The position numbers were made by a program, and so were the translations under genes. A DNA stretch of 64,000 bases from Allacma fusca. Taxonomy: Eukaryota; Arthropoda; Collembola; Symphypleona; Sminthuridae. Positions 9,650 to 19,600 of the stretch are shown in pieces. The stretch spans positions 63,911,001-63,975,000 of the forward strand of contig OX359247.1 in the NCBI GenBank assembly GCA_947179485.1, read 5' to 3'. The first letter of the stretch is position 1. Each line of letters opens with the position of its first letter. The notes under the pieces are model-generated. The model was not told the origin of the DNA. It made no database searches and saw only the letters and a list, made by a program, of their open reading frames with translations.

Positions 9650-11072
9650 GCTTCGTTATAGAAATTTGAGAGTCCTTATCTTTGCCTAACAAATCATCAA
9701 CTAGTTTCCACACATTTTTGCCCGGAACAATAGTGGTATTTTTAAGCTTAGATATATAGTAAGTACGCTTAGCATTGTAGATAGCAGATTTTACACTAGC
9801 TCTCGCTCTTCTATATTGATTCCAAAGTTCCGAACTACCTAGCATAGAAGCCTCTCGCTTAAAATTATCACGTTCCTTTATTTGCTTAATAATGGTGGAA
9901 TTGACCCAACATTTTACAGAATGCTTAACACGTTTCTTACGTTCAGGTACAAATTCATCTAATAATACCCTTATCGTAGAGCTGATAACATTGAAAACAA
10001 AATCGATATCGTAGAGTCCGGACTCTAAGAAATTCCAATCTATTTTGCATAACTCTGTATTCAATAATCCCCAGTCAAATTCTTTGAAATTTCTATATTT
10101 TATAAACTTAACTTCGTGAGTGGTTTTGTTCTTGAAGCTTAGGTCAAATGTGATAAGATCATGATCAGAAAGTCCTGTCGATTCTAAATTCCAGTGGATT
10201 TGCATATAACGCGGTACATAAAGGTGATCAATGAGTGAGCTAGACTTAGTTTTACCACCTGTTTTTCTCGCCTGTACAGTAATGATTTGACTATATCCAT
10301 ACATAAGTAGGCAAGCAACAAGCTTTATACTATCAAGTTTACTCGAGGATAGATCTATATTAATATCACCCAAAATATAACATTTGGTGCCAGACTGAGA
10401 CACAAATTTAAATAATGAGTCCAGAAATAAAAGAAATTTTTCTACTGAACAAGATGGTGGTCTATACAACAAAATGACCATACTGGACTGGAACTCCGAG
10501 AGCCCCAACTTAACAATGAGAAATTCAATGCCTGAGTTGTATGTGTCTACATTGGGGTTAAGAATCTTAAAGTTTAAACGTTTGTGTACATACATTAGAA
10601 GCCCACCACCTTTTTTCCCATTATTTCTATCCTTCCGGACTATTACATAACCATTTATGTCATACAAGTTAGAAACAGTATTACTATCAAAGAAAGTCTC
10701 CACAAATCCTGCTACATCCACCTTACCAATGCATAACCTCAATTTAATCTCCTCGAACTTATGTAACGTGAAATTGTTAATATTGAGGTAAATGAATTTA
10801 ACTAACTTACAATTCATATCATCAGCAGAGAGATCACGCAAACCAGAAGTATCATTACTAGTTATGGAATGTACAAAAGTATTACCAGAGAGCACAGGTG
10901 TAACACAATTCGCACAAATCCACAAATCACAATCGATATTTCTATACATAGAAAGCGTCAAATTAAGACACTTGCGATGAAAAACACCAAAACACTTCGT
11001 GCAAGCGACAGAAAGCACTTTTTTAGCAATTTTTCTATTGCAATTTAAAGCTTTACAATAAACAGAAGCCAT
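9627..11072 (-). CDS. LINE ORF: PHD-like finger plus AP endonuclease
   Basis: ATG at 11072 (MASVYCKALNC). Residues about 6-60 carry a C4-H-C3-like zinc pattern (C..C, CTKC, HRKC, CANC) typical of the PHD-like finger of some LINEs. The endonuclease/exonuclease/phosphatase fold follows: FIYLNINNFT, KKGGGLLMYVHKRL, YRPPS, YILGDINIDL and the catalytic GLSDHDLITFDL near residue 315. This domain nicks target DNA for target-primed reverse transcription. The ORF ends at 9627 and RT continues in another frame that overlaps by about 23 nt, which probably marks a frameshift mutation. Confidence 0.85.
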   Translation of the reverse strand: MASVYCKALNCNRKIAKKVLSVACTKCFGVFHRKCLNLTLSMYRNIDCDLWICANCVTPVLSGNTFVHSITSNDTSGLRDLSADDMNCKLVKFIYLNINNFTLHKFEEIKLRLCIGKVDVAGFVETFFDSNTVSNLYDINGYVIVRKDRNNGKKGGGLLMYVHKRLNFKILNPNVDTYNSGIEFLIVKLGLSEFQSSMVILLYRPPSCSVEKFLLFLDSLFKFVSQSGTKCYILGDINIDLSSSKLDSIKLVACLLMYGYSQIITVQARKTGGKTKSSSLIDHLYVPRYMQIHWNLESTGLSDHDLITFDLSFKNKTTHEVKFIKYRNFKEFDWGLLNTELCKIDWNFLESGLYDIDFVFNVISSTIRVLLDEFVPERKKRVKHSVKCWVNSTIIKQIKERDNFKREASMLGSSELWNQYRRARASVKSAIYNAKRTYYISKLKNTTIVPGKNVWKLVDDLLGKDKDSQISITKLVDENVV

Positions 11073-11090
11073 GATCACAAAATTGCAAAA

Positions 11091-11619
11091 TAATATAATC
11101 TACAAGCCCAGAAGACATTAGCAGCAACTCCAATTCCAAACAGCTAAGCAGCACAGCAATAATTTTTCCAAGGGAGTCAACAACCCAGCAGCAATACAGT
11201 TGGTTACAGTAGGTATACAGCAATATCACATTACACACAACGCTGTGAAAAATGCATGCAATAAGTTATCATAGATGTTGAAGGCTTAGCTTTAAAGCTC
11301 TTTAGCGAATCTAGCTCATCTGCGCAGCCTAGACTGTTTAAGTTATGTGAATTTGTGGCTGTCCCTTACTTCCAGCACTGGAAAGATTCCTTTCTAAGGT
11401 CAGCTTTGAAGTCATACTTTCTTTTGAAGGAACTAAGTGGTTACTACTGTTGGTTAAACTGTTGTTAATCCCAAGGTTGTATGTCATAACAGCAATGAAG
11501 TTGCTGTGAAAGAAGAATGCCTAACCGAATGTTACCTATGTATTGTGCACATTATTTTACAATAAATGAATTCGCCCATTTTAATGTTGGAGTGTAATGA
11601 TTGTACTTCTAAGTTTAAG
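11091..11619. other. No clear gene; possible LINE 5' UTR and hAT remnant
   Basis: No open frame of note. The first ~150 bp may be the LINE 5' UTR. The rest may belong to the decayed hAT transposon that becomes recognisable from 11620. Confidence 0.35.
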
Positions 11620-12226
11620 CCATAATGAAATCTCTTCTGGAAAGTTCTGTAAACCGATTCGATAAATTTTACGGAAGTAGCGCTAATGAAATTCTGGAAA
11701 ATTTACCCCCGCAACAAAACAAAATCGCTTTGAACAGGAAGTTTTGGATTGTTTTGAAATCACTTCAGACCTATTTAAGCTGACATTTTGATTTCAGTGA
11801 TACTAAGTTTTTTAAAATGGAACTACTAAATTTGAAATCAGAGGAATTCTTAGTATCCATGTCATATTTACTAAATATTGCCGTTGTACTCGATATTAAA
11901 TTAAACGAGGGCCAACTGTACAATGAAACTTGAGTTTTTTATTGTGATCGGTGATCGTGAGATCGGTCGGTGCAAAGTGTGCTGAGTGTTTTAAGAAAGA
12001 TCAATGTCCTGAATTATTCAAGCTTGTATCGTTTGTGCTAATTATTCCTGTTAGCAACGACTTTGCAGAAAGTTATTTCAGCCTAATGAAAAAAGTTTGG
12101 ACAACCGAGAGAAACTCAATGTCAACAAAACTTGTGAAGGCAGAGCTTCAAGTCAGTCTTAATGTGCCCTTTTCATGTTGTGAATTGGTTTCTTTTTTAA
12201 CAAACCGGAAAACAAGAAAATGCTAG
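11620..12226 (+). pseudogene. hAT transposase C-terminal remnant
   Basis: The best conserved part, 11980-12150, reads VSFVLIIPVSNDFAESYFSL and then a WTTERNSMSTKLVKAEL-like run. That is the hAT dimerisation domain (family pattern: IPVSNA..ER.FS..K.IWT..RN.M....V). Upstream, about 11620-11935, stop-interrupted frames still show hAT-like text (SLLESSVNRFDKFYG, LLNIAVVLDIKLNE). Several stops make it non-functional. It may be a relative of the enzyme that moved the MITEs with 8-bp duplications in this window. Confidence 0.8.
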
Positions 12227-12345
12227 GTAGTCTGAAGGTTAGGTTAGGAAAAGAGTAAAAGTCTGAAAAATACAATTAGGAATCTTGTATAGGTAAACAA
12301 AATTTAAAATTATTTTGTCCCGGAATTACGTTTCAAAAAAGTGGG

Positions 12346-13036
12346 AACCCAATTCGAGGGATAGATTATAGTCTGCACTCTCTCTCGTCACCAGTCAAGC
12401 GACACGTTGCTGATTGTTCTCGCTCTCACCCTCGTGAGTTACTAATTTTAAAATTCACCTCTCTCCCTCGTCCTCGTTATTTTATATTTACGGATATGTT
12501 CACGGATGCTTGGTAAAAATATGACTTCAAAATGTACCCTTCTCATTGTTAAATTTCTCTTTGGAAGCATAGCTGCTGCAACTTTGCTTATTGTTAGTGT
12601 CTTGTTTGGTCCTGGTCACAATCCTGGAGTGTATTAAGTAGCACTCTGAAACTCTGAAAAGCCAATCCAAGCCACAACAAACGATAGCAAAATATTTTGT
12701 TAAGTGGCGAGGTTGTAAATAATTGTTAATTTAGAAACAGTGGATAATTTTGCATTTGTGTCTTGTTTCTGACTCCTGTAACCTTGGATAAAATGAAACT
12801 TAGTAAGATTTTCTCCTAATTTGATAAAGGTTCCGGTAAGAAAAATTCATGAGGGATTATATGTGTACTCTGCCTCCCCCTCTTTCGTTCACATCCTCTC
12901 CATTGGTCCTCTCTCTCATTGTCATGAGGGCCCCTGAAATCAACGTGTACTCACCCTCACCCTCGCATTTTGTGAGGGCGAGGACGAGGGAGAGGGCGTG
13001 GCATCCCTCAATCCCTCGTGAGGGTGCCCATGTATG
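12346..13036. mobile_element. Non-autonomous CCCTC-rich DNA element, copy 1
   Basis: Contains many CCCTC/GAGGG motifs, and the right end reads CCTCGTGAGGGTGCCCAT. The left end (GTGGGAACCCAATTCGAGGG) is a diverged inverted match to the right end. The same right end and internal motifs recur at 61226-62272, which defines a family. No transposase is encoded. A convincing target duplication was not found for this copy. The giant LTR element is inserted 14 bp beyond its right end. Confidence 0.6.
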
Positions 13037-13045
13037 ATTACAGGA

Positions 13046-13049
13046 ATAC
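13046..13049. other. 4-bp target site duplication (ATAC), left
   Basis: ATAC precedes the 5' LTR here and follows the 3' LTR at 41691-41694. A 4-bp duplication is usual for Ty3/Gypsy integrases. Confidence 0.85.
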
Positions 13050-13063
13050 TGTTACGGATATAT

Positions 13064-13099
13064 TATAAATAGAGTAGAATAAGCATAATCTAAGTCAGC
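13064..13099 (+). promoter_or_regulatory. LTR core promoter: TATAAATA plus TCAGC initiator
   Basis: TATAAATA at 13064-13071 and an arthropod-type initiator TCAGC at 13095-13099, whose A (13097) lies 33 bp from the first T of the box. The spacing is normal for RNA polymerase II. It would start genomic RNA at about 13097. Confidence 0.65.
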
Positions 13100-13355
13100 A
13101 AATAGTTTAGAAGGTCGTAAGCAGAAGCTACGTGAGACCAAACGCTGACCTAACATAATCATAAGTAAAGGAAAGGAAATGATTCAGATTATTTAATAAA
13201 CAATAAACTAAGAATAGGATAAGATTAGATTTAGATTAAGACACGTAGATTAAGTACAAGTTCTAATCTCGACTTCAAGCAAGCAACATCAAGAGGAGCC
13301 GCACCTAGAGTCCATTCCCTCCGGGATGGAGCTCAAAAGGTAGCAGACGGGGCGA

Positions 13356-13377
13356 CATGAAATCGGGAGATTTCATG
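13356..13377 (+). other. 9-bp hairpin with GGGA loop in the LTR
   Basis: CATGAAATC and GATTTCATG flank GGGA, a GNRA-type tetraloop. It would be present in the 5' leader RNA and is repeated in the 3' LTR at 41417-41438. Such hairpins can serve dimerisation or packaging in retroviruses; the role here is inferred. Confidence 0.6.
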
Positions 13378-13676
13378 AAGAAGAGATTCAGACTTCAAAT
13401 TCTATTTGTGTTAAATGTTAATTGTTCAGTGTAAATTGTATCAGTTTAGGAACAATAAATTGGCCAAAAGTTAATAAAACGAACTACACACAGAATTCAA
13501 TAAGTTCCATTTATTCATGCGTTTCCAACAACATCGGATTCCAGGAATTCAGGGGATGGAACACCCGAACCTAGGCTACATTACTATTACCCACACAACA
13601 TCAATATCCGGGTAATATCGTACATAACATGATGTTTCTGCCAGGCCTTCGGGTTTTTTTGGTAAGGACCCGGAGG

Positions 13677-13701
13677 ATCCGTAGGTCGGGGACCTGCGGA
13701 T
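13677..13701 (+). other. 11-bp leader hairpin
   Basis: ATCCGTAGGTC pairs with GACCTGCGGAT (one G-U pair) across a GGG loop, 48 bp beyond the 5' LTR. This is where retroviral packaging or dimer-initiation stems usually lie. A primer-binding site could not be placed with confidence: the bases directly after the LTR (TGATGTTTCTGCC) do not start with TGG. Confidence 0.55.
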
Positions 13702-14309
13702 GACCCTGTGACAAAAGACCGAACTTTGTAGCAAGTAAGGTCGTTAGTCAAATAAAATTCACGGGATGGAAGTATGGGGCTCGACAAGGAGTAAATGTTT
13801 CATTTCTCTCCAGGGCCACCCGAAACTTCTCGTGAAAGGCAGTTATAACATGCAACAATGTTACCTCAAGAAAGAAAATTTGGCCATTATCATCACGCGC
13901 GGATTCAAATAACAGTTCAGAAGTCCTAGTGCGGCACTAGAAAAAGAACTATTTTTTAGGCCTGAAATATTATTTTAAGTGACCAGTGAAATTGGGACTC
14001 TTTCCAAACCGGAAAATTGAGGGAAGAGGACGTCCAATAAGGTAAGACAATTTTTCTTTAAGGTTCATGAATTTCATGTTTAGGAGCATATTGATTTTGT
14101 CATGTAGTTACGAGGCGTAGCTAATATTCAGGAGTAATTAACCAGAGTTTAGGTACAAATCATATGTTTAAATTAGAAAATTGCTCATATATGTATATGT
14201 ATTTTGTGGTTTTCAGAGTACATAGTAGGTGTGTGTGCATAATAAATCTTCACCAAAATTAGCTTCTTCCAGTAAAATAAGTCTTCTCCTATCTTTTTAG
14301 ACGCCTTAA

Positions 14310-16057
14310 GTGCCGTTGTGAGCGGAGGCATAAACAGTGTTCGTATTGTAAAGGGTACTATTCCGGCTGAAGGGCCGACGTTAATTGAGCGCAGTATAAT
14401 AGTAATCTTTCTCTTCGTAAGTTTAAGGTTAATTTCAAAAGGGCCGTTTCTGAGCGTTGAAATTCTTTTAACTCTTCAAATTACTTTTTAAAAGTTTTGG
14501 GAAACCCCAGGCTAGGGGATAGGAACCCAAAACACAATTAAAATCTTTCAATTAATTAGGACATTTTTTTATTAATACCAGACTCTCAAAATTCACCTTC
14601 CAAGCTTAGTTTAAAGCAAAATACGATCTATCTTTTCAGTAAATAACTCGAAAATAATCCTTCACTCTCTTCCTTCTCTACATCTTTCTCCTTCTAGTAT
14701 AAGTACATTTGAAGGGCCGTTACTGAGCGCAAATGCCTTTAAAGTCTTTATCTCCAAATTACGTAATTAAGAGCCCCATGGCAAGGTGGCAAAACCCAAT
14801 TAAAACCCTTTCGCTGAAAATTACTTTCTTTACCTGACGTGTAGGTTTACACGGGTAACAATAGGATCTATCATAAACTTTTCACACAACTTCTTTTCTT
14901 CTTCCATCTTTCCATCTCTACCAGAAATGCCGTTTTGTGCGCTGGGTAATTAGGACATAATTTGTCATGGTTTTGGCAAATATTAGGATTTCAAAAGTCA
15001 ATCCGGAAGGCCGAATGTGAGCACGGAGCATATCAGATTTCAGTTAGTCATTTTGCAAATCAAAACCTATATAGCTCAGTTAGAGAGCATAGGTAGATCA
15101 GACCATCTAAAGATTATAGTATGTAAGGTGAACAAAATTTGTTCGGAAGGGCCGAATATGAGCGCCGAGGTGATTAGGACAGTTTAATTAAGGCTTGAAC
15201 AAAATTTAGTCCAAAGGGCCGAGGTACATTGAGCGTGGACATATTGGCATAGTACATAAGCATACATATAAGAAAATTCTCATCTACGTAGTTTAGGGAT
15301 TCAAGGGCCGAAATGTGAGCGGAATCATTGTTGTGTATAAGTTTTAGTATACGTAGAATCCGAGAGGCTAGGAAGATTAGGAGGGACCTTATGGTTTAGT
15401 AGGGTTCGAGTCATTCCAAGCACGGAGGTGATCGGATGGAGTGCCGACAAAAGTACCGATAAGCCTGTGACCTACTAGAGGTAATCGGAGAGGCTATGAT
15501 TGACGCACCGATATAGGTATATGTTTGTAATGTGCCCGAGCTAGCGGATAGGTAACAGCAATGACTATTACTAGTAAGGAGGTCCATGGTTTAGTGGATA
15601 GGATAACAGGGGACATTCCAAAGCACGGATATTCACTTTAAAATCTATGTATGCGGTTTCCAGCTATGGCCATACATAGGGACTTTCATATTTATTACTT
15701 CTTCCATAGATGACTCATGGTTTTGAGTGCATCATAAGATTAGCCATTCTCGAAGGATTTTGCTAGAGTAGAGAGAATTGGCATAAGAAACCACAGGCTC
15801 ATGGTTTTTGAGAGTTGGTTATAGGGATAGGAATTCAGTAAATCCTGGTGCTTTCAGTTTTTGCTGTCTAACAACAGATACAAGCCTTGCTGATGGTAGG
15901 ATCGGTTCAAGGAAGTTCTTAGGTACGAATTAGGACGCGAAACATATCCTTTGGGGCAGAAGGGTAATTAGTAGCGAGGAATACAGTCCTTATTAATTCT
16001 GGGAATCATTACAGGAGTATTTAGGGAATTTAGGCAACACCGGCCCGAATGTGAGGA
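14310..16057 (+). promoter_or_regulatory. Dispersed array of about ten GGCCG(N)TGAGCG motifs
   Basis: Copies with core (AAG)GGCCG, 3-10 variable bases and (T)GAGCG lie at about 14310, 14370, 14439, 14712, 14926 (weak), 15005, 15145, 15214, 15303 and 16040 (weak). All are in the same orientation. The bases between copies are unrelated and the spacing irregular (about 60-720 bp), so it is not a tandem repeat. Conserved islands in diverged DNA suggest protein or RNA binding. The gypsy element of Drosophila has a comparable leader array of Su(Hw) sites that acts as an insulator; the parallel is inference. Confidence 0.7.
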
Positions 16058-16125
16058 GTGTTGATTGACAAAAAGACTGATAGTTTAAGGAGTTAGACGC
16101 AACCAGCCATTGCAAATAGGTAAGT

Positions 16126-16330
16126 TTAAGAGGGTTAAGTTTTAAGGGAATTAAGTTTATGACAGTTTAGATTTTAAGGAAGGTTAAGATTACGAAAGGA
16201 TTAAGTTTTAAGGGAAATTAAGATTAGAAAGTTTAGGTTTTAAGGAAATTCAGGTGGTAACACCAGGAGGTACTCATTAGAAACGTTAGGATTACAGAGA
16301 TTAAGTTTTAAGACGATTCACAGCTAAGGT
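16126..16330 (+). repeat. Degenerate TTAAGTTTTAAGG units before gag
   Basis: At least six overlapping variants of TTAAG(T/A)TTTAAGG(A/G)A follow each other, for example at about 16136, 16169 and 16202. Rich in A, G and T and nearly free of C. It may be a short slippage array. Confidence 0.6.
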
Positions 16331-16627
16331 TAGGTACGTTCAGGGATTGAACATTTAGATTATAAGTACAGAAAAATCCTTTTCCAGGTCATCATCACCA
16401 ATTGGCAATTAAGTTTAACAACTAGAGTTACATAAGCATAGGCATACAAGGCAAAAATTTTAGGAAACGGTTTAAGTTGAAATTTGGCATAAGTTTTAAG
16501 AAGGTTTTCAGGATTGAAATTGACAACAGAACTCTCACAACCGTCAAAACAAATTCATAAAACCAAACTCTACGAAACGCCTTAGCATTTTTCAGCCCAT
16601 CAAGAAAAAGTTAGGACGTTTACAGGT

Positions 16628-19600
16628 ATGGAACCCGAAAAGAACCAACATCCATCAAGAAGGGAACCACAACCTGCACCTTCAATACCATCTCGAAGGA
16701 CTACGCGATCTGCAGGCCCAGTGCCACAGAATGAAACAGGCTTGGAGGAAATCCTCGCCCGTAGGAAAGAGGAGAGGAAAGCAGCGAAAGCCAAAGCTAA
16801 TACAGCAACGGCAGGTGTAGACCTCTCTTCAACATCTTCAGCTTCGACATCTACAGTCATGGAAGAATCCGGCAGTACAACCCTGGCATTATCTGCACAA
16901 AGTCCATCGGGCTCGCAGGCCATGGGGCACGGAGATAATCCTGACAATAATGACGAGAGCATGGATGTGTTCTTGGACACGGTGTCAACACCTGTAACAG
17001 GTACGGCAACCAGTCCTAAACGAACACCAACAGTATCGACAGCACAAACACCAAAGTTTTCAAAAACAAAGGTGGTGCAAGGACAGAATCTCCATAGACT
17101 AGCGATGCAACGAGAATTACGCGACCTCGAGGTAACCAACCTGGAGGGCCAACAGGTCCAACAAGACCAGGAGGTTGAAACCACAGGCGAATTCATGCTA
17201 AATGCTAGAGGAGACATGGTTTTTGTCAGTCACGATGCTGACCCCACGATTAAGGAAATCCTGTCGCAATTCAATCAACCTGAGGAAAGACCAACTAGTA
17301 GCGCTGCTACGTCATCATTTGAAATCATCACGGATCCTGGAAGCAATCATACAAGCGTTGGAGAGGGCGAGCAAGGATTCGCAACTCCAGAAAGTGAGAT
17401 GGAAGAGGTGACAAATGAATCACCCAACAATGTGGTTGTCAGCAACTTGACAAACCCAGTTGGCAACGGAGACATTCCTCAAGACACGAGTATACAATCC
17501 CAACAGGATGTACAAAGTCAAGGAATGTGCAGCAAAGCTACTGGACAAACAGAACAACAGGTTAATCAGCAAAGCTCAACGGAATTGGATGAATTAGAGG
17601 ATTCCAACAAACCAATAGCTATAGCAACTAGTACACCAGAGATTATCCAACAAGGGAATCTCAGTACACACTCATCATTTAGGGACAATTTAGCAATAAC
17701 TCAATCGGACGAGTCAACCGAACAGAGCGAACAAGGGGACTCACCAACAGGAGTGCCACGTACCAATAACAGTATAGGGAGTGATCGTGACCAGGTCACT
17801 ACTCAACTAAATCAGCAGTTGTCAAATTTAAGCATCAGTGACCACCGTAAGGCTTCACAGTCGAATACTACAGTTTCTCGACAACCAGACATACAACAAC
17901 TTGTACGAGACAGGTTTCTATCAAGACCATCTCCAGGATTTTCCAATAGAGGAGACGTAGGCTTTCAAAGGACACTCAGCCGGGTGTCTGAGTCTACAGA
18001 ACAGGAAGGCCCAGTCGAGGATCAGTTACCATCGATCAGAGAAGGGCAAGATAACATCCAAAGAGTGGAAGAAAATTTCGTACAATTAGTGACAGGTACA
18101 GGTGTGATAGTACCAGCAGGTTCGTTTCAACAATTAGTGACCACCGCAGGCTTCCAACGGAACTCAGTGGAAAATTTTCTGGTAGTTCGAGGATTGGAAG
18201 GACAACTGATAGAGGTGTATCACAGGTTAGCTCAAAATCTTTATACAGGTACGGTCCAGTGGACACATTTTTTCCTTAGATTAGCTGAAGTCACCCACAG
18301 ACGGGACAACAACAGAGATCCGAATAGGGAAGAAAGGGAAGTGTTACGTACACGTGCCTTCGAGTACGGTCGGAACGTCAGGGACAACATTTTCATCCCC
18401 ACAGACGTCATCCGAAACCTTTTAGAGCACCGGGTATTGTCGTTGAGAAGTCACCAGGCACACCAGGATAGCCAGATTTTCTTCAACGATACACCTAGGT
18501 ACACAACCGTGATACAATCCGGAAGACTTAGCGAAAATCTAGAATTTGGTCAACCACGACAAGTAAGGCGAGTCAGCGACGAGAATAGGTCAGGTCCAGA
18601 ACAAGAATCAAACAACAACGGGACCACCCAACAAAGTGTAATCGACTCCAGTGCTGACGACATCATTAGCAGGTACCTTAGGTACGAACAACGAAACCCA
18701 CCAGTAACACGGAATCCGGTTACGGGTTTATTAGAACCAGCATCTAGATCTACGCTAAGGACCATCTCAGGCGAACCTACAGTACAACCCGTTACGACAC
18801 GAAGGATTTCACCCGAAAGCTTAAATACCAGCTCAAGCTCAATCAACAAGGCTATAGCCCAGGCAATAGCCTCAGCGACACTTCAAACAGGTCTAACAAC
18901 CCCTCGAAATCAGAAGTCGAGTAACTCCGATCGTGACCATCTCAGACCAAGTAACCAGGTGACGGATAGTAACCAGGTAGATTACTCATCACCTAGGTCA
19001 CAACTTTTCCAGAAATCGGTGAGAAGACATTACAGGGTAAATAGTGCTGAGGAGAACAGCAACTTAAATCCCAGAATCAGTCCACAAGGGATTACGACAC
19101 GTGAGAGACCAAGCAACAGCCGTTGCGAGACAGCCATACAGAAGGGTAGCCCAAGAGCACCCACTACATCACCCACAGTCCAGACAGGTAATCAGACGCC
19201 AACAGGGAGCTCTACGGCACAACCGAGAGTGACCCCGAGGTCCAGTAATTCCTGTCGCTCAACACCCGCAACAGGTGACAGAGGACAGTCAAGCCGACAC
19301 AGCAACTCTCACGAAATAACACAGCAAATCAACCCAGCGCACGTCTCACCAACCAGTCAGAATAGACAGGTTTCAACGGAAAATACGCCAAGGAATCGAC
19401 CAACTCAACCTAACCTACAATTTAGGCCACAACCTACCCAGGACGATTTGGAAACACCGACTGAGGAGGTCAAGACCACCCAAATTGGTAGTACATCGCA
19501 GGCTAACGTTAAGAGGGATTTAGCAACAACAAAACTGTACGTCAACACAGATTCCACCCAGGCAACCAACAACGACCAACTGGTACACCGAGTTTACCAG

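Larger units (their letters stand above)
7833..11090 (-). mobile_element. LINE (non-LTR retrotransposon), inactivated
   Basis: Order on the minus strand: PHD-like zinc finger, AP-type endonuclease, reverse transcriptase, short 3' UTR and a simple trinucleotide tail (7833-7856, TAG units on the plus strand). The endonuclease and RT resemble CR1/Jockey/I-group LINEs. The reading frame changes near 9640 and a stop plus an internal RT deletion sit near 8945. The 3' UTR closely resembles that of the second LINE at 42311. It is inserted directly beside the satellite-like field. Confidence 0.9.
13050..13629 (+). repeat. 5' LTR (580 bp)
   Basis: Starts TGTTACGG, ends TACATAACA. Read against the 3' LTR I found no substitution. 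It holds a TATA box and initiator within the first 50 bp, AATAAA signals at 13195, 13202, 13453 and 13473, and a 9-bp hairpin with a GNRA-type loop at 13356-13377. If transcription starts near 13097, U3 is only about 47 bp long. Confidence 0.97.
13630..16627 (+). other. 3-kb 5' leader of the giant element
   Basis: No ORF of note. It holds the leader hairpin at 13677-13701, about ten copies of the GGCCG...TGAGCG motif between 14310 and 16057, and a run of TTAAGTTTTAAGG-like units at 16126-16330. Gag starts at 16628. Pyrimidine tracts followed by AG (for example near 14300) could be splice acceptors. The leader is unusually long and probably carries regulatory sequence, since U3 looks too short for it. 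Confidence 0.75.

Noticed and set aside
12345-13044. ATTAC repeats at both ends as target duplication of CCCTC copy 1
   Set aside because: Only five bases agree and their offsets from the two ends differ.
13660-13681. TGGTAAGGACCCGGAGG as primer-binding site
   Set aside because: It starts with TGG but lies about 30 bp beyond the LTR and does not resemble any tRNA 3' end I can recall; not supported.
14310-16057. CRISPR-like interpretation of the leader motif array
   Set aside because: Spacing is irregular, the repeats are short and split, and the context is a eukaryotic retroelement.
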